Origin: Polaribacter marinaquae
Lineage (GTDB): Bacteria > Bacteroidota > Bacteroidia > Flavobacteriales > Flavobacteriaceae
Direction: 5' to 3'
DNA length: 64,000 nucleotides
Assembly (NCBI RefSeq): GCF_038019025.1
Contig: NZ_CP150496.1
Span: 585,501 to 649,500 of the forward strand
The notes below the pieces were generated by a model. That model saw only the letters and a list, made by a program, of their open reading frames with translations. It was not told the DNA's origin and did not search any database. Made by a program: the position numbers and the translations under genes. Shown here piece after piece: positions 17,792-26,955 of the stretch; position 1 is the first letter of the stretch, and every line of letters starts with the position of its first letter.

Positions 17792-18607
17792 TTAAGACCA
17801 AAACTCTCTTTGCTTATTTAACTCTTCTTCTTCCTTAGTTAATTGTTCTATCTGCTCTACAGTTAAAACTTTTAAAAATGAAGGATGTTGTTCGATCGCA
17901 TATTCAATTTTAGTTACAATTTCTGCAACCGTTTCGTTATCATAATCAATATCTAAAGGCTCTTTAATAACCATAGATTGTAAAACATTTCGCTTTTTTA
18001 TAGACAAGCCTTTTTTATCAAAAGAACGTCTAAAACCATCAATAACAATGGGTACAACTACTGGTTTACAAGTTTTAATAATATGTGCTGTTCCTCTTCT
18101 AATTGGTTTAAAAGGAGTTGTTGTTCCTTGCGGAAATGTTATAACCCAACCATCTTTAATGGCTTTCTGAATATTAGAAATATCAGAGTTTTTAACTTGC
18201 CTGTTTACATTTTTACCAGCACTTCGCCATGTTCTATCAATAGAAACAGAACCGGCATAAGCAAATAATTTAGGTAAAATACCAGATTTCATAGTTTCTC
18301 CGGCAGCAACAAAGTAAATATTTAATTTCGGATTCCAAATGTAACCTACATTTTTAATCGAATCATCTCTACCTTTTAAGGCTGCATTAAAAACATGAAA
18401 CATTGCAGCAACATCTGCAAAATACGTTTGATGGTTCGAAATAAATAAAACATTTCTATCTGGTAAATTTCTTAATATTTCAGATCCTTCAATTTGTAAA
18501 TTATTAAACTTACGATATCTTCCATGAGAAATTACACCAAAAATTCTAATAATCATTTTTTTTAAAAACAAAATATGACCAAAAGGATTTCTTTTAAATA
18601 AAGGCAT
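17792..18607 (-). CDS. 1-acylglycerol-3-phosphate acyltransferase-like (PlsC family)
   Basis: A 271-residue membrane-associated acyltransferase. Motif I is NHQTYFAD, in which H59 and D65 are separated by five residues instead of the usual four. Motif III reads FPQGTTTP (158-165), with Q where most PlsC enzymes have E and no RS. SIDRTWRS is motif II-like. These changes are probably shared by a Bacteroidota subgroup and suggest an acceptor other than lysophosphatidic acid, for instance an amino-acid lipid, although this is inference. A coiled, E/K-rich tail ends the protein. The gene follows the NUDIX gene at 57 bases on the same strand. Confidence 0.82.
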   Translation of the reverse strand: MPLFKRNPFGHILFLKKMIIRIFGVISHGRYRKFNNLQIEGSEILRNLPDRNVLFISNHQTYFADVAAMFHVFNAALKGRDDSIKNVGYIWNPKLNIYFVAAGETMKSGILPKLFAYAGSVSIDRTWRSAGKNVNRQVKNSDISNIQKAIKDGWVITFPQGTTTPFKPIRRGTAHIIKTCKPVVVPIVIDGFRRSFDKKGLSIKKRNVLQSMVIKEPLDIDYDNETVAEIVTKIEYAIEQHPSFLKVLTVEQIEQLTKEEEELNKQREFWS

Positions 18608-18638
18608 TATAGATTAATTTTTAATACTTGGTTAACTG

Positions 18639-18646
18639 CAAATTTA
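18639..18646 (-). promoter_or_regulatory. Putative -7 box of the acyltransferase gene
   Basis: Minus-strand TAAATTTG matches TAnnTTTG and lies 31 bases before the start codon. No well-spaced -33 TTG is seen. Confidence 0.3.
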
Positions 18647-18664
18647 CAAAACAATTTACAAACC

Positions 18665-19294
18665 TTATTGTTTTAAAAGTTCTTTAATTTCTGATAACAT
18701 CATTGCTGTTGCACCCCAAACAACATAACCATTTAGTTTAAAGCAAGGTACATCTGTGTTTTTCATATATGAGGTGCTTAAATTGACCGTTGTTAGCGAT
18801 GTATCATTTAATAAATCTTCTAATAAAACCTCTATGGTAGTTTCTACTTCGTAATTTGTAATAAATTTTGGTCTTTTAGATAGATAACCTATAAATGGTG
18901 TTGCTAAAAAATTACTTGGCGGAATGTAAACATCTGTAAGTTCTCTTATAATTTCTACCGATTCTGTTTTTATACCAATCTCTTCATTTGCTTCTCGTAC
19001 AGCTGTAGCTTCTAAATTTTTATCAGAAATATCAATTTTACCACCAGGAAAACTTATTTGTGCAGAATGTGTGCCTTTATAACTTGCTCTTTCTGTTAAA
19101 ATAAATGTGGTTTCATTATTTTCATTAGGGTAAAATAATGCCAAAACTGCAGCTTTCTTTGGATTACTCGCTTTTATTTTATCTGCATCATATCTTAATC
19201 TAAGTTCTGGTGCTAATTTAAACTGAGCATCTAAACCACCTAATTTGCTTGTTTTAAAAGAGTTTATATTTGATTTAAATTGATTAAATTTCAC
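18665..19294 (-). CDS. NUDIX hydrolase, CoA pyrophosphatase type (NudL-like)
   Basis: A 209-residue NUDIX protein. The CoA-pyrophosphatase signature is seen: LTERASYKGTHSAQISFPGGKID followed by the NUDIX box core AVREANEEIGI (in two stretches within residues 90-135). These enzymes split CoA or its oxidised derivatives into phosphopantetheine and adenosine diphosphate. The length fits the family. It probably shares a transcript with the acyltransferase gene downstream, which also handles acyl-CoA or acyl-ACP, though such co-location may be incidental. Confidence 0.88.
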   Translation of the reverse strand: MKFNQFKSNINSFKTSKLGGLDAQFKLAPELRLRYDADKIKASNPKKAAVLALFYPNENNETTFILTERASYKGTHSAQISFPGGKIDISDKNLEATAVREANEEIGIKTESVEIIRELTDVYIPPSNFLATPFIGYLSKRPKFITNYEVETTIEVLLEDLLNDTSLTTVNLSTSYMKNTDVPCFKLNGYVVWGATAMMLSEIKELLKQ

Positions 19295-19377
19295 TTTGAA
19301 ATGTATTTTAGAATTAAACTAATGCCTTTTAAATATAATAATTATTTTTTGGCAAGAATTTTGAATAGATATTAAAT

Positions 19378-19644
19378 ATGAATAATAAATACAAAAAATT
19401 AATAGCAAGTATTGCATTAGATGCTTTTGGCTTAATACCAGTACCTTTTTTAGATTTTCTTTGGGCGCCAATATCTGGTTATATAATGACTAAGATGTAC
19501 AAAGGTAAAGAAGGTAAAGTTGCAGGTATAGTTTCTTTTTTAGAAGAGATTTTACCTTTAGATATAATACCAACTTTTACCATTATGTGGGTTTATAGCT
19601 ACATCATAAATAAGAGAAAAAATGAAGAATTAATAGAAAATTAA
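19378..19644 (+). CDS. Small membrane protein, function unknown
   Basis: An 88-residue protein with hydrophobic stretches at about 8-38 and 58-77 (LPLDIIPTFTIMWVYSYII), a basic N-terminus and a charged C-terminus. No family is recognised with certainty. The gene stands alone and is convergent with the DUF6787 gene: the two stop codons overlap within TTAA at 19641-19644. Codon use and base composition are like those of its neighbours, so I take it as real. Confidence 0.65.
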   Translation: MNNKYKKLIASIALDAFGLIPVPFLDFLWAPISGYIMTKMYKGKEGKVAGIVSFLEEILPLDIIPTFTIMWVYSYIINKRKNEELIEN

Positions 19645-19952
19645 TCTTCTTTTTTAAATAAAAATCCTAAACCTAATCTACTTAAAAACTTTTTTTCGAA
19701 AGCCCAAAAGAATTTAAATTGCCCAAAAAGCCAACCAACTATTGGTAACGTTAATTGATAAACCGGAAAAATAAGTAATATTCTTAATGGCCAGTATATA
19801 AAACCTGATATTGTTTCTCTGTCTAATCCTAAAAAAGCAGTAATTGGTTTTGCAACCCAAGCGGCAAAAGAACCGTTTATTGCAAAAACAATAAAAATAG
19901 CAACTACAGACCAGTTACTTTCTATATTCCAACGTTTTTTTAATTTCTCCAT
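19641..19952 (-). CDS. DUF6787 family membrane protein
   Basis: A 103-residue protein with two or three hydrophobic segments. It begins MEKLKKRWNIESNWSVV and has the conserved WPLRILLIFPVYQ and FGQFKFFWAFEKKF blocks of the DUF6787 family found in Bacteroidota, function unknown. It follows lgt with 8 bases between, so it is part of the cysS-yidD-lgt run. Its position after lgt suggests a role linked with the envelope, but nothing more can be said. Confidence 0.82.
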   Translation of the reverse strand: MEKLKKRWNIESNWSVVAIFIVFAINGSFAAWVAKPITAFLGLDRETISGFIYWPLRILLIFPVYQLTLPIVGWLFGQFKFFWAFEKKFLSRLGLGFLFKKED

Positions 19953-19960
19953 AAAAATAA

Positions 19961-20794
19961 TTAAGCTTTAGTTTTAGATTTTCTAAACATTAGCCAAACA
20001 CCTATTAAAACTAAAGGTATACTTAAAACTTGTCCTGTATTTAACGGACTAAATATCCATTCTTCTCCTCTTTGTTGAACTTGTGGTTCTTTTAAAAATT
20101 CTATTATAAACCTTAAAGACCATAAAACAACCATAAACAAACCAAATAAAAATCCTGTTTGTTGTTTTTTATCAGTTTTCCAGTACAAATACCACATCAC
20201 AAAAAATAGTGCTAAATAACTAAAAGCTTCGTATAATTGCGTAGGATGTCTTGGTGCAGTTTCTCCTGCTGCTTTAAAAATTACACCAAAATTACTTCCT
20301 GTTTCTTTTCCATAAATCTCTGAATTAAAAAAGTTACCAAAACGAATAAAAAATCCTGCTAAAGCAACCATTATTGCCAATCTATCTAAAATAAACAACC
20401 AAGGTTTTTGTAAATGTTTTTTTGCATAAAAATACATCGCAATTGGAATACCAATGGCAGCACCATGACTAGCAAAACCTGTAAAACCAGTAAACTTCCA
20501 TCCTTCTGCAGATTTTTTAAATGGTAAAAATATTTCTAATAAATTATGCTGATAATAATCCCAACTGTAAAAGAAAACGTCTCCTAAACGCATTCCTATT
20601 AACATCGATAGAAAAACATACATAAACAATGGATCCATTTTTTCTACAGGAATTTTGTCTTCGATATATATTTTTTTCATAAAACGCAAGCCTAGTAAAA
20701 ATGCTGCTACGAACATTAAACTATACCAACGAACTGTAAAAAAACCTAAATCTATTCCTATAGAAGGATTCCATTCTATCGCTAAAAAACTCAT
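19961..20794 (-). CDS. lgt: Prolipoprotein diacylglyceryl transferase
   Basis: A 277-residue inner-membrane enzyme with about seven transmembrane helices. The Lgt signature is present: GFASHGAAIGI, then LAGFFIRFGNFFNSEIYG with the catalytic arginine, and PRHPTQLYEA. It moves diacylglycerol from phosphatidylglycerol to the lipobox cysteine of prolipoproteins, the first step of lipoprotein maturation. The length fits the family. This organism uses many lipoproteins, several of which are encoded in this window (5000, 26347, 29201, 30628, 54572, 55418, 56014). Confidence 0.96.
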   Translation of the reverse strand: MSFLAIEWNPSIGIDLGFFTVRWYSLMFVAAFLLGLRFMKKIYIEDKIPVEKMDPLFMYVFLSMLIGMRLGDVFFYSWDYYQHNLLEIFLPFKKSAEGWKFTGFTGFASHGAAIGIPIAMYFYAKKHLQKPWLFILDRLAIMVALAGFFIRFGNFFNSEIYGKETGSNFGVIFKAAGETAPRHPTQLYEAFSYLALFFVMWYLYWKTDKKQQTGFLFGLFMVVLWSLRFIIEFLKEPQVQQRGEEWIFSPLNTGQVLSIPLVLIGVWLMFRKSKTKA

Positions 20795-20855
20795 ATTTTT
20801 ATTTTTTCTAAGTGCGAAAGTAATAAAGCAATCGCTGTTTTAAATAAATTAATTG

Positions 20856-21089
20856 TTATTCTTTCTTTTCTGGCACAGGATCATAACCACTACCGCCCCA
20901 GGGATGGCAACTAAATATTCTTTTTAAAGCTAACCAACCACCAGAAAACAAACCATGTTTTTGCAACGCTTCTATTGTATAATGAGAACACGTTGGACTA
21001 TATCTACATGTTGCTGGTGTAAACGGAGAAATGGCCGTTTGATAAAAACGAACTAAAAGAATAAATGGATATGAAAGGATTTTTTTCAA
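20856..21089 (-). CDS. yidD: Membrane protein insertion efficiency factor YidD
   Basis: A 77-residue protein with the full YidD signature: [20 protein letters not shown] followed by [20 protein letters not shown], and [13 protein letters not shown] near the end. YidD sits at the inner membrane and helps YidC insert proteins. In most bacteria it lies next to rnpA and yidC; here it is between cysS and lgt, the usual flavobacterial order. A start at 21089 gives the expected amphipathic N-terminus MKKILSYPF. Confidence 0.95.
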   Translation of the reverse strand: MKKILSYPFILLVRFYQTAISPFTPATCRYSPTCSHYTIEALQKHGLFSGGWLALKRIFSCHPWGGSGYDPVPEKKE

Positions 21090-21139
21090 TATTAAATTTT
21101 AAAAAGCATTTTAATTTTATAAACCAAAATCTAAAAAAA

Positions 21140-22618
21140 TTAGTTTAAACTAAAAGTTGTACCATCTTTACCGTCTTTTAATTGAATTCCTAATGCAATT
21201 AATTCATCTCTAATTTGGTCTGATAATGCCCAATCTTTATTTTCTCTTGCTTCTTTTCTTAATTTTATAAGCAACTCTACAACACCATTTATTTTTTCTG
21301 AACTGTCTTGCGAATTTTCATTCATCAATCCTAAAACATCAAAAACAAATGCATTTATAGTTGCTGTAAATGTTGCTAAATCATCCGCAGTTAAACTTGC
21401 TTTATTTTCTTTAATTTGATTGATCACTTTTACAGCTTCAAATAAATGTGAAATTAAAATTGGTGTATTAAAGTCATCATTCATGGCTGCGTAGCAATCT
21501 TTTTTCCAAGAATCAACATTAAAAGTAGATGTTTTTTTAGCTTCTATTTTATCTAAAAAAGTAACGGTCTCCATTAATTTAGCGTGTCCTTTTTCCGAAG
21601 CTTCTAAAGCTTCACCAGAAAAATCTAAAATACTTCTGTAATTTGCTTGCATGTTAAAAAAACGAACAACACTTGCAGAAAATGCTTTTGGTAAAATATC
21701 GTTCTCTCCTGATAAAATTTCATTCGGAAGAATAAAATTACCCGTAGATTTAGACATTCTTTGGCTATTTAATAAAAGCATATTTGTGTGCATCCAATAA
21801 TTAACAGGAGTTACACCACTACATGTTTGAGATTGTGCAATTTCACATTCGTGATGTGGGAATTTTAAATCCATTCCGCCACCGTGAATGTCAAAATTTT
21901 CTCCTAAATACTTTGTACTCATCACAGAACACTCTAAATGCCAACCAGGAAAACCATCTGACCAAGGAGAAGGCCAACGCATAATATGTTTTTCATCAGC
22001 TTTTTTCCAAAGTGCAAAATCTTGCGGATTTTTCTTGTCTGATTGTCCTTCTAAAGTTCTTGTATTATTTAATAGATCTTCTACTTTTCTACCAGATAAA
22101 ATTCCGTAATTTTCTTTTTTATTGTATTCGTGTACATCAAAATACACAGAACCATTTACCTCATACGCAAATCCTTTTTCTATGATTTCTTTAATCATTT
22201 CTATTTGCTCTACAATATGCCCTGTTGCAGTTGGCTCTATACTTGGTGGTAAAAAGTTGTAATTTTTTAAAACATCATGAAAATCTACAGTATAACGCTG
22301 TACAACTTCCATAGGTTCTATTTGTTCTAAACGTGCTTTTACAGCAATTTTATCTTCACCTTCATCTGCATCATTTTCTAAATGACCAGCATCTGTTATG
22401 TTACGTACATAACGTACTTTATAACCTAAGTGTAATAAATATCTATACACCACATCAAAAAACATAAAGGTTCTTACGTTACCTAAATGGGCGTTGCTAT
22501 ATACGGTTGGTCCGCAGACATACATGCCTACGTATCCTTCTGTTATCGATTTAAAATCCTCTTTCTTTTTAGTAAGAGAATTGTATACTTTCAATTGATT
22601 TTCTTTGTAGAGTTCCAT
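21140..22618 (-). CDS. cysS: Cysteinyl-tRNA synthetase
   Basis: A 492-residue class I aminoacyl-tRNA synthetase. Seen are the zinc ligand C35 in YVCGPTVY, the HIGH-type motif HLGN at 44-47, [10 protein letters not shown] with another zinc cysteine, HHECEIAQS, and the KMSKS-type loop [13 protein letters not shown]-like helical domain (about 345-440) and a short C-terminal end follow. It charges tRNA-Cys with cysteine and is essential. It is the first gene of a run with yidD, lgt and DUF6787, with 50-70 base gaps. Confidence 0.97.
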   Translation of the reverse strand: MELYKENQLKVYNSLTKKKEDFKSITEGYVGMYVCGPTVYSNAHLGNVRTFMFFDVVYRYLLHLGYKVRYVRNITDAGHLENDADEGEDKIAVKARLEQIEPMEVVQRYTVDFHDVLKNYNFLPPSIEPTATGHIVEQIEMIKEIIEKGFAYEVNGSVYFDVHEYNKKENYGILSGRKVEDLLNNTRTLEGQSDKKNPQDFALWKKADEKHIMRWPSPWSDGFPGWHLECSVMSTKYLGENFDIHGGGMDLKFPHHECEIAQSQTCSGVTPVNYWMHTNMLLLNSQRMSKSTGNFILPNEILSGENDILPKAFSASVVRFFNMQANYRSILDFSGEALEASEKGHAKLMETVTFLDKIEAKKTSTFNVDSWKKDCYAAMNDDFNTPILISHLFEAVKVINQIKENKASLTADDLATFTATINAFVFDVLGLMNENSQDSSEKINGVVELLIKLRKEARENKDWALSDQIRDELIALGIQLKDGKDGTTFSLN

Positions 22619-22717
22619 TAAAAAAAGTGACTAATTACAGCGGATAAAGATAGGCACTTTATTAAGAATAGAGAAATGGAATTTGAGTGAAGTTTACTTA
22701 AATATGTGTTTCTAATT

Positions 22718-24097
22718 TTACTTGATTGTAATAGTACTAAATTGCCCATTTACTTTTAACAAGTTATTAGTTGTTGCATCATTTTTAAAATATTTTACTC
22801 TTTCGTTTTTCAAATTAACCTTATTTACTTGATATTTATATTTAGAGTGCACATTACCAAAGTTTAAGATTGCTTCTGAGTTACTTAAATCTAAAATAAA
22901 CTCTTCGAAATTTGCATCAAAACCTTTAATAGTAATTTCGCCAAACTTATCTGTTACTGAGACTTTTTTATTGATTTTATCGATTTCTAATTTCGAAAAA
23001 TTATTAAAAATATTAGTATTTGTAACCGATGCTATTTTTGCATCGGTTACATTGTTTAAAAATAAAGTACAAGCGTTTAAACTGTTTATGTTAACAGGTG
23101 ATGAATCTATATTTAGCTTACCTCCTATTAAGTTATTTGCATTGAAAGTGCCATATTTTAAGCTACCAGAAGCAACTGAGTTAGGTAAATTTACTTTACA
23201 ATGACGAGTATTTAATTTAAAAGTAGCGGCTTTGGGTACTTTTATTTCTATCGTTTTTTTAATTTTTACATTTTTACCTTTTGTTTCTTTTTCATCAGAA
23301 TTAAAGTTGAAATTAAATTTCATGTTTTTTAAACTTTCTTGTGCTTTCAACAAACCTTGTTTAATCTGCTCTTTATCAATATTTTTGATTTGGAGTTTAG
23401 CCTCATTTAAAGCTTCTTTTAACTTTTGCTTATCGATGTTTTTTAAATGATTTTTAGAATTTCTTAATTCAGCTTTAATTCTTTTGCCAGAATTGTTAAG
23501 TTCTTCTTCAATTTCTTTAAATCGTTTTGTTTTTTTGAATTCTTCCCATTCTTTTTTAGACTTAATAATGATGTGTTCGTTATCATTATGATATTCGAAA
23601 GAGTATTTATTTTCTCTTATCATTCTTTTTTCAATATCTTCTAAAGAATCAAAGTCAAAGTCATAATCGAAGTCCATTTCTGGAATTTCTATATCTTCAA
23701 TTTCTGGTATTTTGATATCAGCAATATTAATATCAGGAATATTTATATCCATATTTTCAAAAAAGACAATATTATTTAAGCCTAAAGATTTACCAGAATT
23801 CGAGACAACACTTACTTTTTTCTTGTTTCCGAGTGCTTCAAAATTCCATTTTTTAAAGTACTCTTCTGCTTTTTTCTTAGAAATTCCCTCTACTTCTATC
23901 GTTGCAATTACAGAAACTTCATTTTTATTCCAAGTAGTTACGTTTATTGTAGAATTAGATGCATTAATGTCTAATTGTACATCTTTATTTACGGTAAAAG
24001 TTTCTGTATATTTTTTGTCGAATTTTTGCGCATAAATATTACCGAGTAATAGAAATGCAACTAAAAAACTGAATGTATTATATAATTTGATTTTCAT
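22718..24097 (-). CDS. Secreted DUF4097-like beta-solenoid protein with repeat and coiled-coil inserts
   Basis: A 459-residue protein with a signal peptide (residues 1-23, ending IYAQ). Residues 30-110 and 275-459 have the strand-turn pattern of DUF4097/GIN-type adhesin domains (INASNSTINVTTW, LNTRHCKVNLPNSVASGSLKYG). Between them lie a tandem acidic stretch built on IPDI/IPEI units (about 115-150), then a charged helical segment with a 19-residue repeat (219-237 and 238-256, each starting KNIDK). It overlaps the preceding membrane-protein gene by 20 bases and is the third gene of an ECF sigma operon, so it is likely an effector or target at the cell surface. Confidence 0.75.
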   Translation of the reverse strand: MKIKLYNTFSFLVAFLLLGNIYAQKFDKKYTETFTVNKDVQLDINASNSTINVTTWNKNEVSVIATIEVEGISKKKAEEYFKKWNFEALGNKKKVSVVSNSGKSLGLNNIVFFENMDINIPDINIADIKIPEIEDIEIPEMDFDYDFDFDSLEDIEKRMIRENKYSFEYHNDNEHIIIKSKKEWEEFKKTKRFKEIEEELNNSGKRIKAELRNSKNHLKNIDKQKLKEALNEAKLQIKNIDKEQIKQGLLKAQESLKNMKFNFNFNSDEKETKGKNVKIKKTIEIKVPKAATFKLNTRHCKVNLPNSVASGSLKYGTFNANNLIGGKLNIDSSPVNINSLNACTLFLNNVTDAKIASVTNTNIFNNFSKLEIDKINKKVSVTDKFGEITIKGFDANFEEFILDLSNSEAILNFGNVHSKYKYQVNKVNLKNERVKYFKNDATTNNLLKVNGQFSTITIK

Positions 24098-24635
24098 TTT
24101 GTGTTTTATTTAAATTTTTAAGTTGTTGTAATTGCTTTTTCAAGCGTTGTAACAGCTGTAATCGTAATTTTAAATTACTTATTAATGCATTTATGGTAAC
24201 ATCATTAACCCCTTTTGTATTGAGCTCTTGGGTTAATAATTTATATTCTTTTGTTAATTCTGATATTTTAGATAAATAATCATCTATAACCTCTTTATTC
24301 TCTTCTGTTAACTCTAATTGACTAATTTCTAAACTAATACTACTTTTATAGTATTTTTCTATGGTTTCAAATTCTGGCGATATACTTCCTAAACTTATTT
24401 CTTTAGTTATTTTTTTTGTTTCGTTAATAGATTTTGAAGGATAAAACTGCACACAAATACTAACTAATAAAGCTACAGTTGCAGCAATACTTAACCATTT
24501 ATAATTGATTTTAGTTTTCTTTTTACCATGCAATTCTTTTTCTAATAAAGCTTCAAATTTATTAGTATGATTAACAGACAAAGCAATTTTTTCTTCTTTA
24601 TATTTCTTTACAGAATCTCTTATATCTTGCGGCAT
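24078..24635 (-). CDS. Single-pass membrane protein, likely anti-sigma partner
   Basis: A 185-residue protein: about 45 cytoplasmic residues, one transmembrane helix (about 48-65, WLSIAATVALLVSICVQF) and an extracytoplasmic helical part with leucine/glutamine-rich coiled coil (about 95-180, ending LQRLKKQLQQLKNLNK). It lies directly after an ECF sigma gene and overlaps it by 38 bases in another frame, the usual place for an anti-sigma factor. No zinc-type ZAS motif (HxxxCxxC) is seen, so it would be a different class of anti-sigma or just a co-regulated sensor. Confidence 0.7.
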   Translation of the reverse strand: MPQDIRDSVKKYKEEKIALSVNHTNKFEALLEKELHGKKKTKINYKWLSIAATVALLVSICVQFYPSKSINETKKITKEISLGSISPEFETIEKYYKSSISLEISQLELTEENKEVIDDYLSKISELTKEYKLLTQELNTKGVNDVTINALISNLKLRLQLLQRLKKQLQQLKNLNKTQNENQII

Positions 24636-25176
24636 ACATCGTGTTTTTTAGTTTTTCTTTTAATACTTTTTTACCTCTTAACAATTGTGTTCTAGAAGTG
24701 TTTTCTGTAATATTTAATATTTCAGAAATTTCTTGATGATCGTAACCTTCTAACAAGTACAAGGTTAAAACCAGTCTGTATTTTTCTTTTAACGAGTTTA
24801 TATTTGCTACAATTTCATCTACAGAAATTGTGTTTTCTACTTGCCAATCTTCTTCTTCTAACTTTGTAATAACATCGTTATTTATGGCTATTAATTCTAA
24901 TTTATTTTTCTTTAATAAATCGATACTTTGATTGATTACAATTCTTTTTAACCAAGCACCAAAAGCAACTTCATTTTTGTAATTTTTGATATTTTTAAAA
25001 GCCTTAATAAAAGCATCTTGCATTACATCTTCTGCCAAAAACCTATCTTTAACATATCTATTTGCAACCATAAACATAGCGTTGCAATATAAATTATACA
25101 ATTGCATTTGCGACTTTGCGCAATTGTTTTTGCATTTATTAATTATAGGTTGATGTAATTGTTTGGTTGATGTCAT
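24598..25176 (-). CDS. ECF-type RNA polymerase sigma factor
   Basis: A 192-residue sigma-70 family factor with regions 2 and 4 only. Region 2 is seen as VANRYVKDRFLAEDVMQDAFIKAF and FGAWLKRIVINQSID; region 4 as KYRLVLTLYLLEGYDHQEIS followed by EILNITENTSRTQLLRGKKVLK. Such factors direct transcription of stress or envelope regulons and are usually held by an anti-sigma factor encoded next door. Here it heads a three-gene overlapping operon with a membrane protein and a secreted solenoid protein. The gene is divergent from meaB. Confidence 0.92.
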   Translation of the reverse strand: MTSTKQLHQPIINKCKNNCAKSQMQLYNLYCNAMFMVANRYVKDRFLAEDVMQDAFIKAFKNIKNYKNEVAFGAWLKRIVINQSIDLLKKNKLELIAINNDVITKLEEEDWQVENTISVDEIVANINSLKEKYRLVLTLYLLEGYDHQEISEILNITENTSRTQLLRGKKVLKEKLKNTMYAARYKRFCKEI

Positions 25177-25217
25177 TACTTCTTTCTTACTCTAAAGACG
25201 ATACATTTTTTGAAGTG

Positions 25218-25245
25218 TTGCAAAATTTGTAATTAATTATCTTTA
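25218..25245 (+). promoter_or_regulatory. Putative meaB promoter
   Basis: TTG at 25218-25220 is followed after 17 bases by TATCTTTA (25238-25245), one base off TAnnTTTG. It lies 22 bases before the meaB ATG. Confidence 0.4.
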
Positions 25246-25267
25246 AATTTACATATTATCTTAAACA

Positions 25268-26335
25268 ATGAACAAAAATTCTTCTGCTTTACACGAAAAA
25301 GATGGTGTTTCACAACCAGAAACTACTAGTAGATCTTCTGCGGAAAAAATTAAACTAAATAGAGTAAAACAAAACTCTGTTAACGAATTTGTTTCTAAAA
25401 TTTTAGAAGGAAATATCACTTTTTTAAGTAAAGCAATCACGCTAGTAGAAAGTACTAATTCGAAACATCAAGAAAAGGCAAACCAAATTTTAGAAAAATG
25501 TTTGCCACACGCAAATAAATCTATAAGAATTGGTATTACTGGTATTCCAGGTGTTGGTAAAAGTACATTTATAGAGGCTTACGGTAAATATTTAACTTCT
25601 AAAGGTAATAAAGTTGCTGTTTTGGCGGTAGACCCAAGTAGCTCTGTAAATAAAGGTTCTATTTTAGGCGATAAAACAAGAATGGAACAGCTTGTAACAG
25701 ATAAAAATGCTTTTATTAGGCCTTCGCCTTCAGGTACGTCTTTAGGTGGTGTTGCTCAAAAAACAAGAGAAAGCATTATTTTATGTGAAGCTGCCGGTTA
25801 TGATACTATTATTATAGAAACCGTTGGTGTTGGGCAATCGGAAACCGTTGTGCATTCTATGGTAGATTTCTTTTTATTATTAAAATTAGCCGGTGCCGGA
25901 GATGAATTACAAGGTATAAAAAGAGGAATTATTGAAATGGCAGATGCAATTGTTATTAATAAAGCCGATGGTGAAAATGAAAGAAATACAAAAATTGCAA
26001 AAGTAGAATTTAATAGAGCTTTACATTTATATCCTTTAAAAGAAAGTAAATGGCAACCAAAAGTATTAACTGCTAGCGCACTTCATAACAAAGGTATTGA
26101 TAAAATTAATCAAATGATTTTACAATACATCTCTTTAACAAAAGAAAACAAGTATTTTACACAAAAACGAAACGAACAAAATAAATATTGGTTGTTATCT
26201 ACTATCGATCAGCAATTAAAAGCAAATTTTTATAATAATCCACAAGTTAAAAATGCCTTACAAAATGAGATTAATAATTTAGAAAACGGCATTACAACGC
26301 CTTTTAATGCTGCAAAAAAATTATTGAATCTATAA
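25268..26335 (+). CDS. meaB: Methylmalonyl-CoA mutase-associated GTPase MeaB
   Basis: A 355-residue G3E-type GTPase. The P-loop is GIPGVGKST (92-100), followed by LAVDPSSS, GSILGDKTRM, RPSPSGTSLGGVAQ and the guanine-specific NKAD. MeaB/ArgK proteins guard and reload adenosylcobalamin in methylmalonyl-CoA mutase. No mutase gene lies within the window, so the partner must be elsewhere. The N-terminal 30 residues are polar and probably disordered. A DUF3124 lipoprotein gene follows after 11 bases; the link is likely only transcriptional. Confidence 0.95.
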   Translation: MNKNSSALHEKDGVSQPETTSRSSAEKIKLNRVKQNSVNEFVSKILEGNITFLSKAITLVESTNSKHQEKANQILEKCLPHANKSIRIGITGIPGVGKSTFIEAYGKYLTSKGNKVAVLAVDPSSSVNKGSILGDKTRMEQLVTDKNAFIRPSPSGTSLGGVAQKTRESIILCEAAGYDTIIIETVGVGQSETVVHSMVDFFLLLKLAGAGDELQGIKRGIIEMADAIVINKADGENERNTKIAKVEFNRALHLYPLKESKWQPKVLTASALHNKGIDKINQMILQYISLTKENKYFTQKRNEQNKYWLLSTIDQQLKANFYNNPQVKNALQNEINNLENGITTPFNAAKKLLNL

Positions 26336-26346
26336 AGCTTATCATT

Positions 26347-26856
26347 ATGACTAAATACTACATTTTTTTTACGTTAATTTTATTGATAACTAGTTGTACT
26401 CAAAAAAAAGAACTGAGTTCTATAAATCCAGAAAACTGGACCAAGAGAGCAATTAACATTTCGACTAAAGATTCTCTAGAATATGGAAAATCTTACCTTT
26501 CTATTTATTCGCAAATCTACAGTTTGTCTGAGCACAAAAAGCATAACTTAACGGCAATGGTTAGTTTAAGAAATACAAGCGACAAAGATTCTATTTATAT
26601 TTTAAGTGCTAAATATTACGACACGCACGGTAAAACAATAAGAACTTACTTTGATTATCCTATTTATTTGGCGCCAATGGAAACTACCGAAATTATTATT
26701 GATGAAATTGATATAACTGGTGGCACAGGTTCTAATTTTTTGTTTGAATGGAAATTACCTAAACATAGTTCTGAACCACTTTTTGAAGGTATTATGACTT
26801 CTACAATGGGCCAACAAGGATTATCGTTTACAACACAAGCCAAAAGAATTGAGTAA
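26347..26856 (+). CDS. DUF3124 family lipoprotein
   Basis: A 169-residue protein with a lipoprotein signal: MTKYYIFFTLILLITSCTQ, with cysteine 17 as the lipidation site. The mature part holds the DUF3124 pattern: YLSIYSQIYSLSEHKKHNL, VSLRNTSDKDSIYI, YLAPMETTEIIIDE and GGTGSNFLFEW. The family has an immunoglobulin-like or beta-sandwich look and no known function. It follows meaB after 11 bases. The downstream hairpin at 26874-26900 works mainly for the opposite strand. Confidence 0.82.
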   Translation: MTKYYIFFTLILLITSCTQKKELSSINPENWTKRAINISTKDSLEYGKSYLSIYSQIYSLSEHKKHNLTAMVSLRNTSDKDSIYILSAKYYDTHGKTIRTYFDYPIYLAPMETTEIIIDEIDITGGTGSNFLFEWKLPKHSSEPLFEGIMTSTMGQQGLSFTTQAKRIE

Positions 26857-26868
26857 TATCTTACAATT

Positions 26869-26900
26869 AAAAATGCCTGCTACTAAAAAAGTAACAGGCA
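26869..26900 (-). terminator. Terminator of the TonB-receptor transcript
   Basis: Ten-base arms at 26874-26883 and 26891-26900 pair with one mismatch. On the minus strand the hairpin is followed by a T run (complement of the A run 26869-26873). The plus-strand side has no T run. Confidence 0.65.
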
Positions 26901-26955
26901 TCTATCCAACTAAAATCAACCAAAACAAACATGGTCAAAATCTTAACATCATTTT

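Noticed and set aside
24078..25176. Overlaps between sigma, partner and solenoid genes as sequencing frameshifts
   Set aside because: Each product has a complete, different domain layout and its own start, so the overlaps look like translational coupling.
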